Assembly (NCBI RefSeq): GCF_001632285.1
Contig: NZ_LWAH01000013.1
Location: 186,001 to 250,000 of the forward strand
Direction of reading: 5' to 3'
Length of the DNA stretch: 64,000 nucleotides
DNA from: Moraxella catarrhalis
GTDB lineage: Bacteria; Pseudomonadota; Gammaproteobacteria; Pseudomonadales; Moraxellaceae
A program made the translations under genes and the position numbers. Below the pieces are notes generated by a model that worked only from the letters and a program-made list of their open reading frames with translations, did not search any database and had not been told where the DNA came from. Shown in pieces: positions 57,437 through 64,000 of the stretch (position 1 is its first letter; the number at the start of each line of letters is the position of its first letter).

Positions 57437-58906
57437 ATGTCTGTGAAAATCGGCTTTAAACCCATGCCATTAGTCATCGCCATTGCCCTTTCGGTGACGA
57501 TTCTTTTAATTCCAACACCTGAGGGTGTGACTGACCAAGCTTGGAATTTGCTTGCGTTATTTGTTGGCGTGATTGCTGCAATTATTGGTAAAGCAATGCC
57601 CATTGGTGCCTTATCAATCTTGGCAATCACTTTGGTCGCTGTTACAGGTATTACAGTCGCCGATGGTGGCAGTGCTAATGATGCCATGAAAGATGCATTA
57701 TCAAGCTTTGCCAATCCACTGATTTGGCTGATTGGGGTGTCTATCATGATTTCTCGTGGTTTGCTGAAGACGGGTTTGGGTGCGCGTATTGGTTATATAT
57801 TCATTGCCATCTTTGGTAAAAAAACCTTGGGTGTTGGCTACAGCTTGGCTTTTAGTGAGCTGATTTTAGCGCCTGTTACGCCCAGTAATACCGCTCGTGG
57901 TGGTGCAATCATGCATCCGATTATGCGGGCAATTGCTGACAGTTTTGACTCATCACCAAGTAAAAACACTCAAGATACGATCGGTAAATACCTTGCTTTG
58001 GTTAATTATCATAGTAACCCCATCAGCTCAGCAATGTTCATCACCGCAACAGCACCAAACCCATTGGTGGTGAATCTCATCGCCGAAACTTTGGGCAGTG
58101 AGTTTCGCTTAAGCTGGAGTCAATGGGCGTGGGCAATGTTAATTCCAGGTTTGGTGGCATTTGCCTTGATGCCGTTGGTGCTGTACTTTGTCTCTCCACC
58201 CAAAATTAAAAATACACCCAATGCGGTAACATTTGCCAAAGCAAAACTGTCTGACATGGGTACGATGAGCCGAGATGAAATCATCATGTTGGCGATTTTT
58301 GCCGTTTTGTTACTGTGTTGGGCAGGCGTGCCAAATTTATTATTTAATTTCCCCATTAATGCTACCGCTACCGCCTTTATTGGTTTAAGCTTACTACTCT
58401 TATCAGGTGTGCTGACCTGGGAGGATGTGACTGCCGAAAAAGGTGCTTGGGATACGATCGTTTGGTTTGCAGCTTTGATTATGATGGCGACATTTTTAAA
58501 TAAGCTTGGATTGATTACATGGTTTTCATCCAGCCTTGAAACACACATCGCAAGTTTGGGTTTGAGCGGCTTATCAGCAGGTCTTTTATTACTGATCGCA
58601 TATATGTATGCACACTATATGTTTGCCAGTACGACAGCGCACATTACCGCAATGTTTGGTGCGTTTTTATCGGCAGGTGTTGCCTTGGGTGTGCCACCCA
58701 TGCTTTTTGCCTTGCTGATGGCGGCGGCATCAAGCATCATGATGACTTTGACGCACTATGCCACAGGCACCTCTCCTGTGATTTTTGGATCAGGTTATAC
58801 CACTTTGCCAGAATGGTGGAAAGCTGGCTTTGTGATGAGCGTCGTTAATATCATCGTGTTCACCCTGATTGGTGGTCTATGGTGGAAAGTGTTGGGTTAT
58901 TGGTAA
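57437..58906 (+). CDS. DASS-family anion:sodium symporter (2-oxoglutarate/malate or CitT-like)
   Basis: A 489-residue membrane protein with about 11-12 helices. The paired substrate motifs SNT in LILAPVTPSNTARGGAIM and the second in THYATGTSPVIFGSGYTTLP are diagnostic of the DASS/CitT group, as is the end WWKAGFVMSVVNIIVF. It probably imports or exchanges di- or tricarboxylates. Monocistronic, ended by the hairpin at 58915. Confidence 0.9.
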   Translation: MSVKIGFKPMPLVIAIALSVTILLIPTPEGVTDQAWNLLALFVGVIAAIIGKAMPIGALSILAITLVAVTGITVADGGSANDAMKDALSSFANPLIWLIGVSIMISRGLLKTGLGARIGYIFIAIFGKKTLGVGYSLAFSELILAPVTPSNTARGGAIMHPIMRAIADSFDSSPSKNTQDTIGKYLALVNYHSNPISSAMFITATAPNPLVVNLIAETLGSEFRLSWSQWAWAMLIPGLVAFALMPLVLYFVSPPKIKNTPNAVTFAKAKLSDMGTMSRDEIIMLAIFAVLLLCWAGVPNLLFNFPINATATAFIGLSLLLLSGVLTWEDVTAEKGAWDTIVWFAALIMMATFLNKLGLITWFSSSLETHIASLGLSGLSAGLLLLIAYMYAHYMFASTTAHITAMFGAFLSAGVALGVPPMLFALLMAAASSIMMTLTHYATGTSPVIFGSGYTTLPEWWKAGFVMSVVNIIVFTLIGGLWWKVLGYW

Positions 58907-58914
58907 ATCCAAAT

Positions 58915-58942
58915 AAAAAGCGGATATTAATCCGCTTTTTTT
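58915..58942 (+). terminator. Rho-independent terminator of the DASS gene (also usable from the minus strand)
   Basis: AAAAAGCGGAT / ATCCGCTTTTT with a 4-base loop, followed by TT; 8 bases after the stop at 58906. Confidence 0.92.
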
Positions 58943-58990
58943 ATGGGAAATAAATGGCGTTTTAGATACCAAGATGGTATAGATAGTCGA

Positions 58991-59839
58991 CTAAGATCTG
59001 ATCAAATGTGCAATCACAGCATCGTATCCTATCTGATAATTAGGATAACTTAGCCAATTGGTATTAATGTTTGCAATAATCCGTTTGCCACTTGGCGGAT
59101 CAAAGATAGGTGTGACAGATGGGTAATTCAGACTTTTTGCGATATACTCAAGCACCTCAAAACTTGTCACAGGTGTATTATCTGTCGCAAGGTACAACGA
59201 CTTGGGGCAATCACTCACCAAAATTTGATACAAACAATTCACCAAATCGCTATCCATGATGCGGTTGGTATAATGATGGCGTGGAATACCAACCAAATGG
59301 GCTTGGCGTGCCTGCTCAATGAGTCTTATGCTATTTTTATGATAAATCCCGCCAGCACGCACAATAATGGCACGCTTGCCAAAGGTTTGCCAAAGCAAGT
59401 CTTCGGCGTCTTTTAATATCTGAGCGGTATCAGTTATGGGTAGTGCAGGCGCGGTCTCATCAATCCACTCGCCTTGGTTTTGACCATAAACCGATGTTGA
59501 TGACACAAATAACACTTGCTTTAGCTTTTGCTGCCACTCACATGATTGATTTGCCAAATCTACAATATGCTGACACACTGCCAAATAGCTTTTTTGATAA
59601 TCCAAAGCCGACGCTCGCCCTATATTTGATGGCGTGATAATGATGGCAAGGTGCGTGGCATCTTTGACATCATCCAAGGTCAAAGTCTTGGCATCTTTTT
59701 GTAAAAAATGAATATATTTAGCCAAAGTGCCATATTCATGCAAGCGTCTAGCCACGGTTTTGACAGTATGAGCTTTTGCCAATCTGATTGCCAAAGGCTT
59801 GCCGATATTACCTTGACCAATCATTAAATAATTTGCCAT
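58991..59839 (-). CDS. SDR-type NAD-dependent epimerase/dehydratase-like protein (YeeZ-like)
   Basis: A 282-residue Rossmann protein. ATG 59839 (MANYLMIGQGNIGKPLAIRL) gives the nucleotide-binding motif GQGNIG at the N-terminus; an upstream in-frame ATG at 59881 overlaps the previous gene. VLFVSSTSVYGQNQGEW and VRAGGIYHKN match the YeeZ-type extended SDR group. Substrate unknown. Confidence 0.82.
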   Translation of the reverse strand: MANYLMIGQGNIGKPLAIRLAKAHTVKTVARRLHEYGTLAKYIHFLQKDAKTLTLDDVKDATHLAIIITPSNIGRASALDYQKSYLAVCQHIVDLANQSCEWQQKLKQVLFVSSTSVYGQNQGEWIDETAPALPITDTAQILKDAEDLLWQTFGKRAIIVRAGGIYHKNSIRLIEQARQAHLVGIPRHHYTNRIMDSDLVNCLYQILVSDCPKSLYLATDNTPVTSFEVLEYIAKSLNYPSVTPIFDPPSGKRIIANINTNWLSYPNYQIGYDAVIAHLIRS

Positions 59840-59840
59840 C

Positions 59841-61689
59841 TTAAAAATACCTTTGTACTGATAACATCGCTTGAGTTGCATAATCGCTGTTTAGTTTTTC
59901 ACGCTGGGCAGTCAGACGCACGGCATGATAAGGTGCGATATCTGCTTGTATGCCAATACTCAAGGCAGGCTGAAAATAACCCGAGCGGTCACTTGGTGCA
60001 TTATCAAAATGGTAATAATAAGGCAATGATAACTGCATTAAACCACGCAAATTCTCGTTAGCATAATGAATGCAGCCAATATCAGTACCAGCTCTCAAAC
60101 GATAGCCTTGATTAACCCGCCCTATCTGTGTACCGCCACCTACCAATGTATAACAAGTCGTATTCGCAAGCTCGCCGCTATTTTGGCGAACCTGCCCAAA
60201 ATTCCATGATTTGCCTGCCTTTATATCCATATCCAACACCAAATGATGATGATTGGCTTTATTGGATGCATCAATCGTTCGTGTCAAACCTGTATGAAAT
60301 GCCATTGCCAAGCCCACACCTTTTTTAACGGTTGCATTATTTTTGGCAGTATTGGCAGGATTTAGGCTACGAGTTGAAAAAATCGTTAAGTCTTCAAGCC
60401 TAAGCGTACTGCCATCAGTAATCAGTTTGGCTGACATCACTTGTAAATCCAACAAAGACCTAACACCTTGAGGATTATCCAGTAAATCTTGATAGGCACC
60501 ATTTAATTGAATGCCATAAACTGCACGATCACTAAGCCGAGTATCCAGACCTATACCAAAACCAAACCGATGCACAGGCATTGCATGTACAGGGCTATTG
60601 CGATTTGGGGCAAGATGGGCAATATCAAAATTCTCGCCATTATTAAGCTTAGCTTGCCTAATGGTTGAGTTTGATGGGATAAATTTTTGGTCTGTCACCA
60701 TACCCGCCTGACTTAAAATCGCTGCAATGCGTGAGGGAATGGCAATATTACCGATATCAGCTTGTATATTCCCTTCGGGGCGAACCACATCAATTAATCT
60801 GACAATTTCGGTCGCACAATTATCATGCGTAAAAAAATACGGACGCTTCATCTCTTTAACCTCCCAAATATGACGGACAATCTGCGTCACTTCTTTGGGT
60901 GTTAAATTCAGACTAAATTGCCACAAATCTCGTTCGTCTTTGACCAAATAGTCATCTGCCTTTTTTTGATAAGGCATAATTTCCATCACGGCCGGATAGC
61001 CTCCAGAGGCGGATTTGACTGTTGAGACAATGACGCCATCAGCTTTGTTGGGCTGTACGGTGTAATTAATCGCAGTGGCGGCTTTATCTTCATCTTGCCC
61101 ATTATCGACACGCATCAGCACATGCGCAAAAGCAGAAGCAATATTATTGGGATGTTCTTCGGCAAAAATCAGCGACAAACGCTTGGCATTGAGTGTATCG
61201 GCAAAGGCATGAAAATCGCTGCACTGCCTATCATCAACACCGCTATCAATATCTTGAGTTGCCAACGCTTGGGTTAAAAAGTGCGTCCGTGCAACAAAGC
61301 GGCATACGGCGTCACCATCACCGCTTTGCATGGCGGATAATGTGGCGATAAGTTCAGCATAGGCATCGTGATACCCATTTTGTGCCAAAAAAAAATTTAG
61401 GGTTATCAATACTGCTGTTATCATGCTCAACAGGCGTATCTTGAAATAATAACAGTCGCCGCCACGCTGCCGATTGGCTGATGCTTTGTAAGGTTTTATC
61501 ACTTAGCCCATAAGGATTTATCATCTGATCGACTTTTGTATCAACGAAGCCATCTTGTCTGCTAACAGCGTTTGGCTTGATTTGAGTGGTATCAGTGATG
61601 ACATTGGCAGCATAAGATGGCAAACTCATCACAAATGGCAGTATAAAGATGCCCAAAGATATGGCACTAAATTTGGTGGTATGCTTCAT
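59841..61689 (-). pseudogene. DUF4105 (Lnb N-terminal domain) periplasmic protein, frameshifted in a 9-base homopolymer
   Basis: ATG 61689 (MKHTTKFSAISLGIF) opens a signal peptide (cleavage near SYAAN). The frame runs to FFFGTKWVSRCLC and stops at 61354. Removing one base from the run of nine T (minus strand; 61387-61395) continues it as LAQNGYHDAYAELIATLSAM to the stop at 59841, about 616 residues in all. The continuation has the DUF4105 features ASAFAHVLMRV, RDLWQFSLNLTPKEV, HIWEVKEMKRPYFFTHDNCA and a beta-rich C-terminal part. It could be a pseudogene, a phase-variable gene in the OFF state or a sequencing error. Confidence 0.8.
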
Positions 61690-61823
61690 ACTATCTTCCA
61701 AAATCTCAATAATACGGCTTATTGTAGCACAGCTTAATCCCAGCAATTGACTGTTTTTGAACTGTTTTTGATATGATAAATTATGCTAAAATAATTTTAT
61801 CATCAGTCAAATCGGTCTATCTT

Positions 61824-62411
61824 ATGTGTTCAGCTTTTGTGATACAACATGGAATTTTACAGGGTGCGACATTCATCCAATCTGACAATTTTAACGCTCG
61901 TCCTGCTGACAAAACAGGTCTCATAACAGGCATTGTTATTCACAATATCAGCCTACCTCCTTCACAGTTTGGGCAAGTCAATGCCGATGGCGTACATCAT
62001 GTAAAGGCTTTTTTTCAAAATCAGCTCAACCCCGATGATCATGTATACTTTCAGGGCATTCATACACTCAAAGTATCTGCACATTTATTCATCGAACGCA
62101 ATGGCAGCGTGACGCAATTTGTCAATTTTAATGATCGTGCGTGGCATGCGGGACAATCTGCCTATTTGGGTCGTCAAAACTGCAACGACTTCACCATTGG
62201 TATTGAACTTGAAGGGGCTGATGATATACCCTTTGAAGCTGTCCAGTATCAAGCTCTTGGTCAAATCATTGTTGCTATTTATGATGCCTATCCTGCCACA
62301 CGCCGCCATTTAATGGGGCATAGCGACATTGCCCCCCACCGAAAAACTGATCCAGGTAAGTATTTTGACTGGCAAAAGCTGCGTGCTTTGGTCGCTCAAA
62401 TGATGATTTAA
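61824..62411 (+). CDS. ampD: 1,6-anhydro-N-acetylmuramyl-L-alanine amidase AmpD
   Basis: A 195-residue cytosolic zinc amidase that recycles peptidoglycan fragments. Zinc ligands are the histidine of IVIHNISLPPSQFG, and HSDIAPHRKTDPG near the end, as in AmpD. ATG 61824 (MCSAFVIQHGIL) is preferred to 61773, since a promoter-like TAAAAT box lies between them; the ribosome site is weak. Acts on anhydro-muropeptides and indirectly influences AmpC-type regulators where present; none is in the window. Confidence 0.92.
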   Translation: MCSAFVIQHGILQGATFIQSDNFNARPADKTGLITGIVIHNISLPPSQFGQVNADGVHHVKAFFQNQLNPDDHVYFQGIHTLKVSAHLFIERNGSVTQFVNFNDRAWHAGQSAYLGRQNCNDFTIGIELEGADDIPFEAVQYQALGQIIVAIYDAYPATRRHLMGHSDIAPHRKTDPGKYFDWQKLRALVAQMMI

Positions 62412-62587
62412 GCAGCTTGTCAAGTCAGCCAAGACCCTTTGAGTTCATTAAATCAATCAAGTCATGATCGCTTGACATCTTAGCTTACAAAATTTTTATC
62501 ACTTTTATTGATAAAGTATCCAAGAAAACTAAGCAAATTAGTGAAAAACCAAGTAAAATAACACATTTTTGATAAGTTTATATTAAG

Positions 62588-64000
62588 ATGGCAAAATCTC
62601 GGCTCTTTCGCTCCACCGTCATTGTCAGTTCCATGACCATGCTTTCTCGTATTTTAGGTTTAATCAGAGACATGGTTTTGATGAGTGTTTTTGGTGCTGG
62701 TGGGTTGATGGATGCGTTTTTAGTTGCCTTTAAAATCCCCAATTTTTTACGCCGCCTGTTTGCCGAAGGGGCATTTTCCCAAGCCTTTGTTCCTGTATTA
62801 ACTGAGTACAAAGAAGCACGCACTTTAACTGAGGTGCAACTGCTGATTGCTCGTGTCTCTGGCGTATTATCCTTGGTGCTACTTGTATTGACGGTGGCGG
62901 TTATCTTTTTGGCACCTCAAGTGGTGTATTTATTCGCACCAGGTTTTGCCGATGACCCCCAAAAGTTTGACACTACCGCCAAGCTGTTACGCTTGACTTT
63001 CCCTTATTTATTATTCGTCTCCATGACGGCATTTTTTGGTAGCATTTTACAAAGTTATGGAAGATTTGCAGCACCCGCCTTTGCTCCTGTATTACTAAAT
63101 CTTTGTATGATTGGCGGTACATTAATATTAGCACCAATGCTTGATAAGCCAATCATGGCATTGGGTTATGCTGTCGCCATTTCAGGCATTTTGCAGCTGC
63201 TCATACAGTTGCCACAGCTTTGGCAACAAAAACTGCTTATTCCACCCAGTATTAGCTTTAAAGATGAAGGCGTTAGGCGTATTTTAAAGCTCATGCTGCC
63301 TGCCATTTTTGGGGTATCCGTCACCCAGATTAACTTATTATTAAGCACCGTATTTGCCTCATTAATGATTGCAGGTTCAGTATCATGGATGTATGCTGCC
63401 GAACGCTTAAGTGAATTGCCATTAGGACTCATTGGTGTGGCGATTGGTACGGTGATTTTACCAAGCCTATCATCAAGTCGTGCCAAGTCAGATGATGAAA
63501 ATTTTCGCCAAACGCTAGACTGGGCTGCCCGCTTAATTCTTGTCATCGGTATACCAGCCAGTCTTGCGATATTTGTTTTATCAGATATTTTGATGGATGC
63601 TTTGTTTGTGCGTGGTCAATTTACCCACCAAGATGCCTTGATGAGTGGTATTGCTCTAAAGTCTTTATCAGGAGGGATCTTAGGATTTATGCTCATTAAA
63701 ATTTTTGCACCTGCATTTTTTGCAAATCAAGACACCAAAACGCCTGTTAAAATTGGCATCATTTCAGTATTTGCTAATATGATTTTTAGCGTCGTATTTA
63801 TTGGGCTATTTTATTTAATGAAACTGCCTTTACATGGTGGATTGGCCTTGGCAACCACAGCAGCAAGTTTTGTTAACGCAGGTCTACTCTATGCCGTTTT
63901 ACATCGCCGTGGTATCTATCGTTTTGGTACTCACTGGAAAAAGATGATACGACAATTTGTGATTGCCAATATTGCCATGGTGATTAGCTTATCTGTCATT
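62588..64000 (+). CDS. murJ: Lipid II flippase MurJ (MviN), 3' end outside the window
   Basis: 471 codons from ATG 62588 without a stop; full length is about 510-530. Polytopic MOP-superfamily membrane protein that flips lipid II across the inner membrane. Conserved start STVIVSSMTMLSRILGLIRD, LFAEGAFSQAFVPVL, and the central SWMYAAERLSELPLGLIGVA, all diagnostic. The last part includes FFANQDTKTPVKIGI. Confidence 0.96.
   Translation, partial: MAKSRLFRSTVIVSSMTMLSRILGLIRDMVLMSVFGAGGLMDAFLVAFKIPNFLRRLFAEGAFSQAFVPVLTEYKEARTLTEVQLLIARVSGVLSLVLLVLTVAVIFLAPQVVYLFAPGFADDPQKFDTTAKLLRLTFPYLLFVSMTAFFGSILQSYGRFAAPAFAPVLLNLCMIGGTLILAPMLDKPIMALGYAVAISGILQLLIQLPQLWQQKLLIPPSISFKDEGVRRILKLMLPAIFGVSVTQINLLLSTVFASLMIAGSVSWMYAAERLSELPLGLIGVAIGTVILPSLSSSRAKSDDENFRQTLDWAARLILVIGIPASLAIFVLSDILMDALFVRGQFTHQDALMSGIALKSLSGGILGFMLIKIFAPAFFANQDTKTPVKIGIISVFANMIFSVVFIGLFYLMKLPLHGGLALATTAASFVNAGLLYAVLHRRGIYRFGTHWKKMIRQFVIANIAMVISLSVI

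Overview
The window looks like chromosome of a Moraxella-type gammaproteobacterium (Moraxellaceae). Supporting signs are the AT-rich sequence, the Acinetobacter/Psychrobacter-like order purM-perM-hda, the envelope cluster dxr-rseP-bamA-lpxD-fabZ-lpxA next to pyrH-frr-uppS-cdsA, and restriction genes related to MboI, an enzyme first known from Moraxella bovis. Species is inferred from gene content and recalled homologs only; no search was run.

Layout. 1-4.6 kb: purM (cut by the window edge), perM-like permease, hda, a DUF2057 exported protein, rpmA-rplU. 4.7-8.9 kb: a LysR regulator divergent from an electrophile/xenobiotic reduction cluster (Old Yellow Enzyme, nitroreductase, and an alcohol dehydrogenase wrecked by several lesions). 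8.9-15.8 kb: an accessory island with a four-gene type II CBASS-like anti-phage operon (CD-NTase, E2-E1 Cap2, JAB Cap3 and a DUF6602 nuclease-like putative effector), then an internally deleted IS1595/IS1016-type element, a broken metallo-beta-lactamase-fold gene, an IS5-family element with a frameshifted transposase, and a second IS1595 element whose end was removed at the IS5 junction. 16-18.8 kb: lemA with two TPM-domain genes. 19-30 kb: AGCS alanine symporter, aldehyde dehydrogenase, dsbD, cydABX (with a 42-codon cydX), and an NSS transporter with its 42-codon small subunit. 30-41 kb: the lipid A / outer-membrane assembly / isoprenoid / translation cluster. 41-52.4 kb: tkt, serS, a YcxB-like and a TusA-like gene, rpoH with an unusual acidic N-terminal extension, DUF423, thiS, a nitrilase-family amidase, ccmAB, a YbjN-like gene and a histone-deacetylase-family gene. 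52.4-54.2 kb: a second accessory locus in which a DpnI-type endonuclease gene plus a DpnD-type small gene sit between a headless DpnA/MboC-type methyltransferase and a tailless Dam/DpnM/MboA-type methyltransferase. 54.2-64 kb: valS, a DASS-family transporter, an SDR protein, a DUF4105/Lnb-domain gene frameshifted in a nine-base homopolymer, ampD and the start of murJ.

The two accessory loci are the most interesting parts. The CBASS operon carries an effector type that I do not recognise as standard, and its nucleotidyltransferase ends in glycine as expected for a Cap2 conjugation substrate. The DpnI locus looks like a cassette swap: a system that methylates GATC and cuts unmethylated GATC was replaced by one that cuts methylated GATC, and the replaced genes left remnants on both sides. 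The host must therefore lack GATC adenine methylation if the enzyme is active. The other notable signals are insertion-sequence scars, a possible phase-variable tract, tandem repeats in a divergent promoter, and the absence of skp between bamA and lpxD.
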